A program made the translations under genes and the position numbers. Below the pieces are notes generated by a model. That model had not been told where the DNA came from and did not search any database. It saw nothing but the letters and a program-made list of their open reading frames with translations. DNA of 64,000 bases from Vulcanibacillus modesticaldus (GTDB lineage: Bacteria; Bacillota; Bacilli; Tepidibacillales; Tepidibacillaceae). The stretch's first letter is position 1. Every line of letters starts with the position of its first letter. Of the stretch, positions 47,812 to 59,022 are shown piece after piece. The DNA is taken from NCBI RefSeq assembly GCF_001730235.1, contig NZ_MIJF01000013.1, forward strand, positions 62,001-126,000, given 5' to 3'.

Positions 47812-48885
47812 TTACTCCATACCAGCATCTTTTAATAACTCTGTTTGAGCATGTATTTGAAGTGCAGAGATGATTTCGTCTAAATCACCATCAAGTATAC
47901 TATCTAATTTATGCAAAGTAAGTCCAATTCGATGGTCTGTAACACGACTTTGAGGGAAATTATATGTTCTTATACGTTCACTGCGGTCCCCTGTTCCCAC
48001 TTGACTCTTTCTTTCGCTAGCAAGCTTTGCCTGTTCTTCGGCCAATTGCTTTTCATAAATTCTAGCTCGCAATACTTTCATTGCCTTTTCTTTGTTCTTA
48101 ATCTGAGATTTCTCATCCTGACATGAAACAACTATTCCTGTAGGAAGATGGGTTAAACGTACCGCTGACATAGTAGTGTTTACACTTTGTCCCCCAGGAC
48201 CACTAGATGCAAAAGTATCAACCCTAATATCTTTTTCGTTTATCTCGACTTCGATTTCTTCTGCTTCAGGTAGCACAGCTACTGTAGCAGTAGATGTATG
48301 AATTCTCCCACCAGATTCTGTTGTCGGAACCCGTTGAACTCGATGAGCTCCACTTTCAAACTTCAACTTACTATAGGCACCTTTACCGTTAATCATGAAG
48401 ATTACTTCTTTGAAACCACCTATACCCGTATGATTTGCATCAATGAGTTCTATTTTCCATCCTTGTCTTTCTGCATATCGAGTATACATCCGATAGAGGT
48501 CAGCAGCGAAAAGAGCTGCTTCATCTCCACCAGCCGCTCCACGAATTTCAACTATTACGTTTTTCTCATCATTTGGATCTTTTGGTAACAATAAAATTTT
48601 TAATTGCTCTTCCAGTTGTTCTTTCTTTTCGGATAATTCATCTATTTCCATTTTGACCATCTCACGCATTTCATCATCAAGCTTGTCAGCGAGCATGGAT
48701 TTAGCATCTTGATATTCTTCGACAACTTTTTTATATTCTCGATAAGTTTGAACTGTTTCCTCTAGGTCTGATTGCTCCTTTGAATATTGTCTAAGCTTCT
48801 TAGGATCGCTAATTGTTTCTGGATCCATCAAGAGTTGGCTTAACTTATCATAGCGTTTTTCTAATTCTTGTAAGCGATCAAACAC
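47812..48885 (-). CDS. prfA: Peptide chain release factor 1
   Basis: A 357-residue factor that ends translation at UAA and UAG. The GGQ motif is in [20 protein letters not shown] (about residues 228-247) and the stop-codon recognition motif region is [19 protein letters not shown]. The start is the second GTG (48885), 8 nt after AGGAGGTGAG; the GTG at 48894 is part of that Shine-Dalgarno. The N-terminus then reads [15 protein letters not shown], as in B. subtilis. Confidence 0.96.
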   Translation of the reverse strand: MFDRLQELEKRYDKLSQLLMDPETISDPKKLRQYSKEQSDLEETVQTYREYKKVVEEYQDAKSMLADKLDDEMREMVKMEIDELSEKKEQLEEQLKILLLPKDPNDEKNVIVEIRGAAGGDEAALFAADLYRMYTRYAERQGWKIELIDANHTGIGGFKEVIFMINGKGAYSKLKFESGAHRVQRVPTTESGGRIHTSTATVAVLPEAEEIEVEINEKDIRVDTFASSGPGGQSVNTTMSAVRLTHLPTGIVVSCQDEKSQIKNKEKAMKVLRARIYEKQLAEEQAKLASERKSQVGTGDRSERIRTYNFPQSRVTDHRIGLTLHKLDSILDGDLDEIISALQIHAQTELLKDAGME

Positions 48886-48967
48886 AATACTCACCTCCTA
48901 GTTCCTGTCAAAAATACAAGGGTGTGCATAACATTAAAATTATATACCAATATAAAGGTAAAGGTCA

Positions 48968-49016
48968 AAAATTTTTAAAAAATATACCCCTCTAGATTAT
49001 TATTCTAAAGGGGTAT
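48968..49016 (-). terminator. Terminator of the yhcN-type gene
   Basis: TATACCCCTCTAGA (48983-48996) pairs with TCTAAAGGGGTATA (49003-49016), 14 bp with one mismatch, followed by ATTTTTT-type sequence on the minus strand. It lies 28 nt after the stop. Confidence 0.92.
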
Positions 49017-49043
49017 ATCAAGTAGTTACAAATTATTCGATTT

Positions 49044-49628
49044 TTACCTCATACGAAAATTTGTTCCGAAACGTTTGTCAAAATCACGAAAATCTCTATC
49101 ATATCGATTAAGCGGTGTACCTTCTCTGATATTGTCTCCCATATCCCTTAAGCGTCCAAATAGATCGGCATCAGATGTAATTTTAATATCGTATTTAGTT
49201 GCAAATCTTCTCAATGCATTATACACCTGTTGCTCAACTGAATTCGCTTCATTTGTGGTGACCCTATCTTTAAGATCTAAGGCAACATAAGCATTTCCAC
49301 CAGCGATCACAACGGTTGCATCATCTACACCTGGAACTTTAGCAGCAATTTCCGCCATTTTATCAGCATCGACGTTAGCAGTTGAAAAATTTCTAGTACG
49401 ATAATCATAATCCCTAACGCCATACCTATTATCGTATTGATACCTATAATCGCGACGATTATAAAGGTTATCATTACGATAATCTTTATCATAAATGGTG
49501 TATGGTGCTATCCCATCTGGTGTAGTGTATCCTCTAGTTAGAGGACGACGTTCACCTACGTTACACGCGCTCAACACAATCACTAACAGACTGACCAAAA
49601 GCAATATCGTTATTTTTTTTGTACGCAA
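49044..49628 (-). CDS. YhcN/YlaJ-family sporulation lipoprotein
   Basis: A 194-residue lipoprotein with lipobox LSAC (C22), an Arg/Tyr/Asn-rich low-complexity segment (about 40-80) and a C-terminal YhcN/YlaJ domain (about 85-175; ADKMAEIAAKVPGVDDATVV, VTTNEANSVEQQVYNALR). Relatives are spore inner-membrane lipoproteins expressed in the forespore. The start is TTG at 49628, 8 nt after GAGGAGGTGA; a GTG at 49637 is inside that Shine-Dalgarno. The ribosome binding site is in a strong hairpin (49635-49670). Exact role unknown. Confidence 0.85.
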   Translation of the reverse strand: MRTKKITILLLVSLLVIVLSACNVGERRPLTRGYTTPDGIAPYTIYDKDYRNDNLYNRRDYRYQYDNRYGVRDYDYRTRNFSTANVDADKMAEIAAKVPGVDDATVVIAGGNAYVALDLKDRVTTNEANSVEQQVYNALRRFATKYDIKITSDADLFGRLRDMGDNIREGTPLNRYDRDFRDFDKRFGTNFRMR

Positions 49629-49634
49629 ATGCGT

Positions 49635-49670
49635 CACCTCCTCAGGAATTATCTTTCCCTAGAGGAGGTG
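49635..49670 (-). promoter_or_regulatory. Hairpin that occludes the ribosome binding site of the yhcN-type gene
   Basis: On the minus strand CACCTCCTC (49670-49662) is the perfect complement of GAGGAGGTG (49643-49635), which is the Shine-Dalgarno. AGG/CCT and AA/TT pairs extend the stem inwards past single-base bulges. The hairpin follows the tdk stop by 17 nt and has no T-run after it. Confidence 0.7.
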
Positions 49671-49686
49671 AAAAAATTTTGCTTAT

Positions 49687-50268
49687 TTATTCCTTACCGG
49701 GAATTTCATGACAGTGTCTGCAACGGGCTTCATAACTTTCTGAAGCACCAACTTTAATAACCGGATCATTATAATTGGCAGGTTTGCCATCAATTAAACG
49801 CTGAGTTCTGGATGCTGGTCCACCACATTTGACACATATTGCTTGAAGTTTAGTCACGAATTCAGCTTTGGCTAATATGAGAGGCGATGGTCCAAAAGGT
49901 TTACCACGAAAGTCTAGGTCTAATCCTGCACATATCACTCGAATACCTTTATTAGCTAATTCATCACATACTTGCACTATCCCATGATCAAAAAATTGAA
50001 TTTCATCAATAGCCACGACATTAGTATCTGGAAGTACTTTTTGTAAAATTTCATAAGAATTATGTACAGGCTCAGCTTCTGTTTGATTACCATTATGGGA
50101 AACCACAGCACTTTCACTATATCGATCATCTATAACTGGTTTAAATACTTGAACTTTTTGTTTAGCGTAATTGGCCCTTTTAATTCTCCTGATCAATTCT
50201 TCGCTTTTACCGGAAAACATGCTACCACAGATGAATTCAATCCATCCATCATGTTTATAATACATCAT
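49687..50268 (-). CDS. tdk: Thymidine kinase
   Basis: A 193-residue type II thymidine kinase for pyrimidine salvage. The P-loop is [17 protein letters not shown] (about 11-27), the Walker B-like segment is [11 protein letters not shown], and the zinc site uses CVKCGG and CRHCHE. ATG at 50268 follows GAGGAGAG; an upstream frame continues without a better site. It lies between rpmE and prfA, as in B. subtilis, with a yhcN-type gene inserted after it. Confidence 0.96.
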   Translation of the reverse strand: MMYYKHDGWIEFICGSMFSGKSEELIRRIKRANYAKQKVQVFKPVIDDRYSESAVVSHNGNQTEAEPVHNSYEILQKVLPDTNVVAIDEIQFFDHGIVQVCDELANKGIRVICAGLDLDFRGKPFGPSPLILAKAEFVTKLQAICVKCGGPASRTQRLIDGKPANYNDPVIKVGASESYEARCRHCHEIPGKE

Positions 50269-50299
50269 TTTAAAATTCTCTCCTCTTTCCCATTTCATA

Positions 50300-50333
50300 A
50301 GAGACAAAAAGGCAAGCCAAAGCTTGCCTTTTT
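50300..50333 (-). terminator. Terminator of rpmE
   Basis: AAAAAGGCAAGC pairs perfectly with GCTTGCCTTTTT (50306-50333) around a 4-nt loop, with the T-run included in the stem. It lies 5 nt after the rpmE stop. Confidence 0.93.
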
Positions 50334-50337
50334 AAAA

Positions 50338-50538
50338 TTACTTAAGGTTATATTTCTTCTTAAATCTATCGACACGGCCACCTGCATCAACAAATTTTTG
50401 CTTACCTGTAAAGAATGGATGACATTCAGAACAAATCTCAACCCTTAAGTTCTCCTTTACAGAACCAGTTTCAAAAGAATTACCACACGCACAAGTTACC
50501 GTAGTTAGCTTATAATTAGGATGAATTCCTTCTTTCAT
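50338..50538 (-). CDS. rpmE: Ribosomal protein bL31
   Basis: A 66-residue large-subunit protein of the zinc-containing type: cysteines in VTCACGNSF and [11 protein letters not shown] form the CxC...CxxC zinc site. This C+ form is usually replaced by a zinc-free paralogue (YtiA) under zinc starvation in B. subtilis. ATG at 50538 follows AGAGGTGAAAG. A sigma-A promoter lies upstream (50600-50629) and a strong terminator follows. Confidence 0.96.
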   Translation of the reverse strand: MKEGIHPNYKLTTVTCACGNSFETGSVKENLRVEICSECHPFFTGKQKFVDAGGRVDRFKKKYNLK

Positions 50539-50599
50539 ATCTTTCACCTCTTTCTGCCCTGAATCATCTGCGAAACAGAGTTTTATCAACACAAAACGT

Positions 50600-50629
50600 A
50601 TTATATCACGTTTTAATAATTTGTTTCAA
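50600..50629 (-). promoter_or_regulatory. Predicted sigma-A promoter of rpmE
   Basis: On the minus strand TTGAAA (50629-50624) and a consensus TATAAT (50605-50600) are separated by 18 nt. A small palindrome AAAACGT/ACGTTTT surrounds the -10. Confidence 0.65.
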
Positions 50630-50649
50630 CTACAGTTTTTTGTAAAATC

Positions 50650-51924
50650 TTATCCTGTCATTTTTTTCTGCTTTTTACTTAATTCAGTTATTCTTTCCAA
50701 TAACTCCTGATTAGTTTTGGTCTCTTTTAACAATTTTATGAACATTTCTGTAAAATCATTATGATCAGACAATAATTTTCTAATAGTCCATATTTTATCT
50801 ATTTCCTGTTTTGTCAATAACAATTCTTCACGCCTTGTGCCAGATCTTTTAATATCAATCGCTGGAAAAATTCTTCTTTCGGCTAACCTACGATCTAGAT
50901 GAAGTTCCATGTTTCCTGTTCCTTTAAACTCCTCATAAATAACATCATCCATCCGGGAACCTGTATCGATAAGAGCAGTTGCTAATATCGTTAAACTTCC
51001 ACCTTCTTCAATATTTCGTGCCGCTCCAAAGAACCTCTTAGGTCGATGTAATGCTGCTGGATCAATCCCTCCCGAAAGCGTTCTTCCGCTTGGGGGAATT
51101 ACCAGATTATATGCCCTTGCTAATCTAGTGATACTATCCAAAAGGATTATCACATCTTTTTTTGCTTCAACTAGTCTTTGAGCACGTTCTAAAACTAATT
51201 CTGCAACTTTAATATGATTTTCAGGTAATTCGTCAAAAGTTGAGCTGATTACTTCACCTTTTACAGATCTTTGCATATCTGTAACTTCTTCTGGTCGCTC
51301 ATCAATAAGCAATATCAATAATTCAGCATCTGGAAAATTGGTACTAATTGAATTGGCTATTTCTTTAAGTAGTAATGTTTTTCCAGCCTTCGGTGGTGAA
51401 ACGATTAGACCACGTTGTCCAAAGCCAACTGGTGCTAATAAATCGATTATCCTTGTTGCGATATTGGTTGGTGAGGTTTCTAAGACTAATTTTTTCTGAG
51501 GAAAAATAGGCGTTAGCGCCGGGAAATGTAGTCTCTCTGCGGCTAGTTCGGGATCTTGACCATTAACAGCTTCCACATGTAAAAGACCAAAATATCTTTC
51601 ATTTTCTTTTGGAGGACGAGCCTTTCCTGACACTAGATCCCCTGTTCTTAGATCAAACCTGCGTATTTGGGAAGCAGATATATAAATATCTTCGTCACTT
51701 GGTAGATAGTTGATCGGTCGTAAAAAGCCGTATCCATCTGGAATAATATCCAATACCCCTTCCATGAACATTAAGCCAGCACTTTCTGCTTTCGCTTTTA
51801 AAATTGAAAATATGAGTTCCTTTTTTTTCATTTTGCCATAATAAGGTATTTCAAATTGCCTTGCCAACTGATAAAGCTCAGTTAACTTTTTATTCTCTAA
51901 CGTTGCTATAGTTAAATCATCCAT
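50650..51924 (-). CDS. rho: Transcription termination factor Rho
   Basis: A 424-residue hexameric RNA helicase. The N-terminal Rho domain (about 8-45), the cold-shock-type RNA-binding domain ([18 protein letters not shown]), Walker [11 protein letters not shown] and the Q- and R-loop regions ([13 protein letters not shown]) are all present. ATG at 51924 is favoured: AGTAGGTG/AAGG lies upstream, and the extra upstream residues have no similarity. No intrinsic terminator follows its stop. Confidence 0.96.
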   Translation of the reverse strand: MDDLTIATLENKKLTELYQLARQFEIPYYGKMKKKELIFSILKAKAESAGLMFMEGVLDIIPDGYGFLRPINYLPSDEDIYISASQIRRFDLRTGDLVSGKARPPKENERYFGLLHVEAVNGQDPELAAERLHFPALTPIFPQKKLVLETSPTNIATRIIDLLAPVGFGQRGLIVSPPKAGKTLLLKEIANSISTNFPDAELLILLIDERPEEVTDMQRSVKGEVISSTFDELPENHIKVAELVLERAQRLVEAKKDVIILLDSITRLARAYNLVIPPSGRTLSGGIDPAALHRPKRFFGAARNIEEGGSLTILATALIDTGSRMDDVIYEEFKGTGNMELHLDRRLAERRIFPAIDIKRSGTRREELLLTKQEIDKIWTIRKLLSDHNDFTEMFIKLLKETKTNQELLERITELSKKQKKMTG

Positions 51925-52029
51925 TACCTTGACACCTACTTTAATCTTTTTAAAAATTGCCATTAATCCATTCTAAGCTTTTCTTAGGATTTTTATTCAA
52001 AAAAATTCATTATACATGTTTGGTTATCA

Positions 52030-52992
52030 CTATTTAATTAACAAATTAGGCTTCTTCTCCAAGCGATGAGTGCCATCAATTACCCTTACAGTCCCACTTT
52101 TTGCACGCATGACTATTGACTGAGTGGTTGCTTGTGTCCCATGAAAACGGACACCTTTTAACAATTCTCCATCTGTCACTCCCGTAGCAGCAAAAATAGC
52201 GTCTTCCCCTTTTACTAGATCATCCATTTTCAATACTTTATTAGGCTTAATCCCCATTTGCTCACAGCGTTTGATCTCTTCTTCGTTTTGTGGTAAAAGT
52301 TTGCCTTGAATTTCTCCACCCAAACATTTTAAAGCCACTGCAGCCAAAACGCCTTCTGGGGCACCACCAGAACCAAACAATATATCTACACCAGTATCTT
52401 CAAAAGCAGTATTAATAGCAGCAGCTACGTCACCATCACTTATCAACTTGATCCTAGCTCCAATTCTTCTAATCTCTTGAATCAATTTTTGATGGCGATC
52501 GCGATCTAAGACCACAGCAGTAACTTCTGAAATATCTTTATTTAGAGCTTCTGAAACAATTCGTAAATTTTCTTCAACACTGGCATTTATATCTATTTTG
52601 CCAGCAGCTTTTGGTCCAACTGCTATTTTTTCCATATACATATCCGGAGCGTGTAAGAGGTTACCTTTATCTGCAATTGCAACAACTGCTAAAGCATTCC
52701 ATAATCCCCTCGCTACAATATTTGTTCCTTCTATAGGATCAACAGCTACATCAACTTCTGGACCAGTACCTGTGCCAAGTTTTTCGCCTATATAAAGCAT
52801 CGGAGCTTCATCCATTTCTCCTTCCCCAATTACAACTGTCCCCCGCATTGGCACTGTATCAAAAACCTTCCTCATTGCTGAAGTTCCTGCATCATCCACT
52901 TCATTTTTCAAACCTTTACCCATCCATTTAGCAGCTGCTAAAGCGGCAGCTTCTGTTACACGCACTAGTTCGAGAGTTAGACTCCTCTCCAT
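52030..52992 (-). CDS. glpX: Class II fructose-1,6-bisphosphatase GlpX
   Basis: A 320-residue lithium-sensitive phosphatase acting in gluconeogenesis. Metal-site motifs are [13 protein letters not shown] (about 54-66) and [15 protein letters not shown] (about 78-92), with [16 protein letters not shown] later. ATG at 52992 follows AGGTGGGTG. It lies between murAB and rho, as its homologue does in B. subtilis, close to the aldolase gene fbaA with which it shares fructose bisphosphate. Confidence 0.95.
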   Translation of the reverse strand: MERSLTLELVRVTEAAALAAAKWMGKGLKNEVDDAGTSAMRKVFDTVPMRGTVVIGEGEMDEAPMLYIGEKLGTGTGPEVDVAVDPIEGTNIVARGLWNALAVVAIADKGNLLHAPDMYMEKIAVGPKAAGKIDINASVEENLRIVSEALNKDISEVTAVVLDRDRHQKLIQEIRRIGARIKLISDGDVAAAINTAFEDTGVDILFGSGGAPEGVLAAVALKCLGGEIQGKLLPQNEEEIKRCEQMGIKPNKVLKMDDLVKGEDAIFAATGVTDGELLKGVRFHGTQATTQSIVMRAKSGTVRVIDGTHRLEKKPNLLIK

Positions 52993-53050
52993 TTTAACAC
53001 CCACCTTTACCCTTTATCTACTTAATTAATTTATTTCCCCAAATCGCGGC

Positions 53051-54310
53051 TCATTCCTCCTCGATTACTCTCCAAATCTTTGCACCTAAAGAGACTAGCT
53101 TTTCTTCTAAATTTTCGTATCCCCTATCGATGTGATGAATATCTCTAATTTCTGTTATCCCATCAGCTATAAGGGCAGCAGTCACTAAAGCTGCTCCTGC
53201 TCTTAGATCGGTAGCTTTGACCGTTGCACCTTGAAGTTCTGTTGGGCCATCAAAAATAGCAGTTCTACCTTCTACTTTTGCTGTTGCCCCCATTCTTCTT
53301 AGCTCATCAATATGTCTAAATCGCGATGAAAAAATTGTCTCCGTAATTACACTAGTACCTTTAGCTTTAGTCATTAATACACTAAAAGGTTGTTGCAAAT
53401 CTGTTGGAAAGCCGGGATATGGAAGGGTCTTTACATCAACAGGTTTATAAAAGGATTGCCCCAAAACACGGATAGAATCTTCCTTTTCCTCTACTATAGC
53501 TCCTAGTTCCCTAAGTTTTGCGGTTAATGATTCCAAATGTTTGGGAATTACGTTGTCTACAGTAACATCCCCATCTGTTGCTGCCGCAATGATCATGTAT
53601 GTTCCTGCTTCAATCCGGTCCGGAATAATTGAATGACGACATTCCTTCAATCTGTCTGTACCTTGAATTTTGATAATGTCTGTCCCCACTCCTGTAATCT
53701 TGACACCCATTGAATTAAGAAGAGTTGCTACATCAACAATTTCTGGTTCTTTTGCAGCATTTTCAATAATTGTTTGTCCTTTAGCTCTAGCAGCTGCTAA
53801 CATGATATTAATGGTTGCACCTACACTTATTGTGTCTAAGTAGATTCGATTTCCTACCAAAGTCTTTGCCTTTAAATGGAGTGCTCCTGATTCATTTGTG
53901 ACTTCCGCTCCAAGGGTTTTAAATCCTTTAACATGTTGATCAATTGGCCGAGAACCTAGGTTACATCCTCCTGGCAAGCCGATTTGCGCTTCTCCAAATT
54001 TCCCCAATAATGCACCCATCAAATAGTAAGATGCTCTTAGTTCCTTAACTCTTCCATTTAACATTGGTTTAGGTTCCATATTTTTGGGGTCAATAACCAT
54101 GGTACCATCATGATGCTCTATCTCCGCGCCTAAGTATTGCAATATTTCAGCAAGCATATAAACGTCTTTTATATCAGGAAGATTCTCAATAACCACCTTC
54201 TCGTCAGATAAAATCGCTGCAGGAATTAAAGCAACTGCACTATTTTTAGCACCACTAATTGTGACTCTTCCTGACAGATGCTCCCCGCCCCTTATCATCA
54301 ATTTTTCCAA
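53051..54310 (-). CDS. murAB: UDP-N-acetylglucosamine 1-carboxyvinyltransferase, second paralogue
   Basis: A 419-residue MurA. C116 in [11 protein letters not shown] is the PEP-reactive cysteine, so the enzyme should be active and fosfomycin-sensitive. The tal-murAB-glpX-rho neighbourhood identifies it as MurAB/MurZ. The start is TTG at 54310, 8 nt after GGAGG; a TTG at 54325 is also in frame. In low-GC Gram-positives the two MurA enzymes are partly redundant, with MurAA usually dominant. Confidence 0.94.
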   Translation of the reverse strand: MEKLMIRGGEHLSGRVTISGAKNSAVALIPAAILSDEKVVIENLPDIKDVYMLAEILQYLGAEIEHHDGTMVIDPKNMEPKPMLNGRVKELRASYYLMGALLGKFGEAQIGLPGGCNLGSRPIDQHVKGFKTLGAEVTNESGALHLKAKTLVGNRIYLDTISVGATINIMLAAARAKGQTIIENAAKEPEIVDVATLLNSMGVKITGVGTDIIKIQGTDRLKECRHSIIPDRIEAGTYMIIAAATDGDVTVDNVIPKHLESLTAKLRELGAIVEEKEDSIRVLGQSFYKPVDVKTLPYPGFPTDLQQPFSVLMTKAKGTSVITETIFSSRFRHIDELRRMGATAKVEGRTAIFDGPTELQGATVKATDLRAGAALVTAALIADGITEIRDIHHIDRGYENLEEKLVSLGAKIWRVIEEE

Positions 54311-54329
54311 AGATGAATCCTCCAATCTG

Positions 54330-54364
54330 CTAAAAAAGCACTCTCCATAGGAAAGTGCTTTTTA
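54330..54364 (-). terminator. Terminator of the transaldolase gene
   Basis: AAAAAGCACT pairs with AGTGCTTTTT in 54333-54364 (10 bp; TCC/GGA adds to the inner stem), giving a T-run on the minus strand. It lies just after the stop at 54368. Confidence 0.9.
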
Positions 54365-54367
54365 AAT

Positions 54368-55012
54368 TTATGATTGAGTCTTTTCCCAATCAGCAAGGAA
54401 TTTTTCAATGCCGATGTCAGTCAAAGGATGCTTTACCATTTGTTTAAGCACCTTATATGGAATAGTGGCAATATCAGAACCAACTTTAGCAGCTTTAGTT
54501 ACATGTAAAGGGTTTCTGATACTTGCTGCTATTATTTCTGTCTCAATGCCGTGATAGGCAAAAATCTGATGAATCTCATCAATCAACGCAATTCCATCAT
54601 GTCCAATATCATCTAATCTACCAACGAAAGGTGATACATATGTAGCTCCTGCTCTAGCAGCCATCAACGCTTGATTAGCTGAAAAAACAAGGGTTACATT
54701 AGTTTTGATTCCTTTCTTACTCAAGTAGGAAACTGCTTTTAGTCCTTCTAAAGTCATCGGGATTTTTATAACTATGTTATCGGATATCTTAACAAGCTCT
54801 TTTGCTTCCTCGATCATCTTCTCTGCTTCTAAGCCTATTACTTCAGCACTGATAGGACCATCAACAATTTCATCAATCTCTTTTATTACATCTTCTAGCT
54901 TTCTACCCTCTTTTGCAATAAGTGAAGGATTGGTAGTTACCCCAGATAGAATCCCCCATTTAGCTGCTTCACGTATTTCTTCAACATTGGCTGTATCAAT
55001 AAAAAATTTCAT
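54368..55012 (-). CDS. tal: Transaldolase (small, TalC/fructose-6-phosphate aldolase family)
   Basis: A 214-residue TIM-barrel enzyme. It begins [20 protein letters not shown]; the Schiff-base lysine is in NIVIKIPMT (about K84), and [19 protein letters not shown] is the second family motif. In Bacillales this subfamily acts as transaldolase in the pentose phosphate pathway; fructose-6-phosphate aldolase activity is an alternative that sequence alone does not exclude. ATG at 55012 lies 8 nt after GGGAGG. It follows fbaA by 14 bp and is co-transcribed. Confidence 0.92.
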   Translation of the reverse strand: MKFFIDTANVEEIREAAKWGILSGVTTNPSLIAKEGRKLEDVIKEIDEIVDGPISAEVIGLEAEKMIEEAKELVKISDNIVIKIPMTLEGLKAVSYLSKKGIKTNVTLVFSANQALMAARAGATYVSPFVGRLDDIGHDGIALIDEIHQIFAYHGIETEIIAASIRNPLHVTKAAKVGSDIATIPYKVLKQMVKHPLTDIGIEKFLADWEKTQS

Positions 55013-55026
55013 TGCCAAGGCCTCCC

Positions 55027-55881
55027 TTAAGCTTTACCATTGCTTCCAAATAGACGAATCTTATCTCTTACAACTTCCTTGATCGCTTCACGAGCTGGTC
55101 CTAAATATTTTCTTGGGTCATAAACTTTGCTATCATTAGCAAAAATCTCTCTGATTTTTTCAGTCATTGCAATTTGATTTTCTGTATTTACATTGATTTT
55201 TCCAATTCCATAACTGATAGCTTTTTTAATCGTTTCATCTGGGATGCCTGAACCACCGTGTAGTACTAATGGAATATCGATTTCTTTACTTACAGCATCA
55301 ATTATATCAAAACGAATCTTTGGTTCTCCTTTATATACACCATGTGCACTACCTACAGCAATTGCTAAAGCATCTACGTTTGTTTCTTTATAGAACTGGA
55401 CAGCTTCAACTGGGTTCGCTAGAAGTGCATCTTCTTCTGCAACAGAAACATCATCTTCAGTTCCTCCAATGGTTCCTAATTCTCCTTCTACAGAAACCCC
55501 CATTGCATGTGCAGCTTCAACCACTTTTTTCGTTAACTTCACATTCTCTTCATATGAGTAGTGGGAACCATCAAACATAACTGAAGAAAATCCTGCACCG
55601 ATTAGTTTCATAGCTACTTCAAAGCTACTTCCATGATCTAAATGTAACGCTATTGGAATATCAGCTTTTTCTGCTGCAGCTTTTGCCATTGCTACAGTAT
55701 ACTCCAATCCCATATATCTTAGCGCACCTTCACTAACTCCTAAGATAACAGGAGAATTTTCTTCTACTGCAGCCTCTACGATAGCTTGAGTAAATTCAAG
55801 ATTATTCATATTAAATTGACCAACAGCATACTTACCTTCTTTTGCTTTTTTCAACATTTCTGTCATTGAAACTAATGGCAT
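55027..55881 (-). CDS. fbaA: Class II fructose-1,6-bisphosphate aldolase
   Basis: A 284-residue zinc-dependent aldolase of glycolysis and gluconeogenesis. Zinc-binding histidines are in [12 protein letters not shown] (about residues 77-88), [11 protein letters not shown] and [20 protein letters not shown] precedes ATG. It lies downstream of spo0F and upstream of the transaldolase gene, as in B. subtilis. Confidence 0.97.
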   Translation of the reverse strand: MPLVSMTEMLKKAKEGKYAVGQFNMNNLEFTQAIVEAAVEENSPVILGVSEGALRYMGLEYTVAMAKAAAEKADIPIALHLDHGSSFEVAMKLIGAGFSSVMFDGSHYSYEENVKLTKKVVEAAHAMGVSVEGELGTIGGTEDDVSVAEEDALLANPVEAVQFYKETNVDALAIAVGSAHGVYKGEPKIRFDIIDAVSKEIDIPLVLHGGSGIPDETIKKAISYGIGKINVNTENQIAMTEKIREIFANDSKVYDPRKYLGPAREAIKEVVRDKIRLFGSNGKA

Positions 55882-56003
55882 AAAAACAGTCTCCTTTCAA
55901 AACAGTTGATTATGTACGATCTTGATTAATCTCTAACCTATGGTCAGACATATTTAGTATTATAAATTATTAGTAAAACAATACAATACGATATCTGATT
56001 ATA

Positions 56004-56447
56004 TCAAATTTTTGTCATTATTTCATCTGCATTCTTTTCTCCGTTCGCCTTTTGCTGTTCTGAATCATTAAACAGAGCATCATAAACAGCCTGTCTAATA
56101 TGGTCAATATCAAATGGCTTACTAAAATATGTAACGATGCCACATTGAATTGCTTCTTCAAGAAGATCCAATTCTCCGTAGGCAGTCATCATGATTATCT
56201 TCAAGTCATTTTTTATCTTTTTAATATGTTTTAAGATTTCCAGCCCGTCCATACCAGGAATCTTCATATCTAACAGTACAACATCTGGAGATTCTTTTCG
56301 AACGATTATGATAGCTTCTTTACCGTTAGCAGCTTGGAATGTTTGATATCCTTCTTTATTAAAAACTTCTGTTAATAGTAATCTAATCCCGTACTGATCG
56401 TCAACAATTAGAATTTTTTTATTTTTTATCGCTTCCTGAGACAACAT
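56004..56447 (-). CDS. spo0F: Sporulation phosphorelay response regulator Spo0F
   Basis: A 147-residue single-domain receiver that accepts phosphate from sporulation kinases and passes it to Spo0[21 protein letters not shown] is nearly identical to B. subtilis Spo0F. D60 ([13 protein letters not shown]) is the phosphorylated residue, followed by MTAYGELD and YFSKPFD. The protein is about 20 residues longer than B. subtilis Spo0F (about 124), with short extensions at both ends. ATG at 56447 follows AAGGAGGTG. A sigma-H promoter lies upstream. Confidence 0.95.
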   Translation of the reverse strand: MLSQEAIKNKKILIVDDQYGIRLLLTEVFNKEGYQTFQAANGKEAIIIVRKESPDVVLLDMKIPGMDGLEILKHIKKIKNDLKIIMMTAYGELDLLEEAIQCGIVTYFSKPFDIDHIRQAVYDALFNDSEQQKANGEKNADEIMTKI

Positions 56448-56498
56448 TGACACCTCCTTCTATCATTTTTTGTCATTCTATGGTATTTGTTAAAAAAA

Positions 56499-56528
56499 TG
56501 ATTCGTCAAATAGGTTATTATTTCCTGC
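56499..56528 (-). promoter_or_regulatory. Predicted sigma-H promoter of spo0F, with a 0A-box-like site
   Basis: On the minus strand GCAGGAAAT (56528-56520) is followed after 12 nt by GACGAATCA (56507-56499), matching the sigma-H pattern (RnAGGAWWW, 11-12 nt, RnnGAATWW) except one base. TTTGACGAA overlaps the -10 and differs by one base from a Spo0A box (TGTCGAA). The B. subtilis spo0F promoter is also sigma-H-dependent and Spo0A-controlled. Confidence 0.7.
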
Positions 56529-56549
56529 TTTTTTTTGGATATGTTTTGC

Positions 56550-56587
56550 AATTAAAAAAGCTGTCGACAAGTTAATAGTCAACAGCT
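56550..56587 (-). terminator. Terminator of pyrG
   Basis: AGCTGT-GAC and GTC-ACAGCT arms (56559-56587) form a stem of about nine pairs with one mismatch, followed by TTTTTTAA on the minus strand. It lies 13 nt after the pyrG stop. Confidence 0.85.
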
Positions 56588-56599
56588 GAAGTTATTATT

Positions 56600-58210
<1,611 letters not shown>

Positions 58211-58282
58211 TCATTCCCCCTCTTTTGCTCGTTATAAAGTCTGTAATGTCACTGCTTAATGCTAATAATTTTCCCTTAAAAA

Positions 58283-58401
58283 CAAAAAAACAAAAGTGAC
58301 TCCCCAAAAAAAGGGGCACTTTTGTTTTATTTAACAATATTTTAACGTTCATAAATCTAAAGCCCATACAGTAGTTTACAAGCAAGTAATGCTAATGTCA
58401 A
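58283..58401 (-). promoter_or_regulatory. pyrG: pyrG promoter and CTP-sensing attenuator leader
   Basis: On the minus strand TTGACA (58401-58396) and TAAACT (58378-58373) are spaced by 17 nt, and 7 nt further transcription can start at GGGCT (58365). A terminator follows: CAAAAGTG...CCCC pairs with GGGG...CACTTTTG (58324-58291), then a T-run. This matches the known Gram-positive pyrG mechanism: at low CTP, extra G residues are added at GGG and pair with the C-rich terminator arm, allowing readthrough. The same hairpin probably also ends rpoE transcripts. Confidence 0.85.
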
Positions 58402-58409
58402 GATTTATC

Positions 58410-58871
58410 TTAAATATCTTCCTCTTGATCTTCGATATCACTTTCTTCAAAATCTTCATCTAAATCTTCATCATAATAATCAACTTCTTCAACATCTTCG
58501 TCAACGAATGGTTCTTCAGCTTCAACAACTGTGGTTTCTTCATCATCTAATACTAAATCATCCAAATCATCAGTATCATCATCACGGACAAAGTGGATTG
58601 CTTCTGCTTTATCTAGAGGATACCAACTCTTTAATCCCCACTCATTATCTCCTAAATGAACAAATCTACCATCAATATTGATTTCTGTATATAATTGTGA
58701 CAGTTTATCTAGCATTTCTTCTTGGTCTATGCCCTTGATTTCTGAAATTTCTTTCGCTAGATCATTAAAGTAAAAAGTTTTTCTAGTTTGCTTAAGAATT
58801 TCATAAGCAATATCAATGGAAGGTAATTCACTAACTCTTTTGTCATCAAATACGTAGTTAATTTTGCTCAT
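58410..58871 (-). CDS. rpoE: RNA polymerase delta subunit
   Basis: A 153-residue protein found in Firmicutes. The N-terminal winged-helix HARE-HTH domain (about 10-85; ELPSIDIAYEILKQTRKTFY) is followed by a very acidic, disordered tail (about 95-153, mostly Asp/Glu) that speeds polymerase recycling and makes initiation sensitive to the initiating NTP. That fits the neighbouring pyrG, whose leader also senses NTPs. ATG at 58871 follows AAGGTGTG. Confidence 0.96.
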   Translation of the reverse strand: MSKINYVFDDKRVSELPSIDIAYEILKQTRKTFYFNDLAKEISEIKGIDQEEMLDKLSQLYTEINIDGRFVHLGDNEWGLKSWYPLDKAEAIHFVRDDDTDDLDDLVLDDEETTVVEAEEPFVDEDVEEVDYYDEDLDEDFEESDIEDQEEDI

Positions 58872-58914
58872 GTTTAGACACACCTTTCTCTATGCGCTCA
58901 GAAAGAATAATCAT

Positions 58915-58943
58915 ATTATATATAACAATTGAACACTATACAA
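58915..58943 (-). promoter_or_regulatory. Predicted sigma-A promoter of rpoE
   Basis: On the minus strand TTGTAT (58943-58938) and a perfect TATAAT (58920-58915) are separated by 17 nt, about 45 nt upstream of the rpoE start. Confidence 0.7.
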
Positions 58944-59022
58944 TAATGCTGTGAAATGCATTAATCTGTTTTTTCTAGCAATGAATATTTTAACGAAATT
59001 TTTACAGATGTCAAATGAAACA

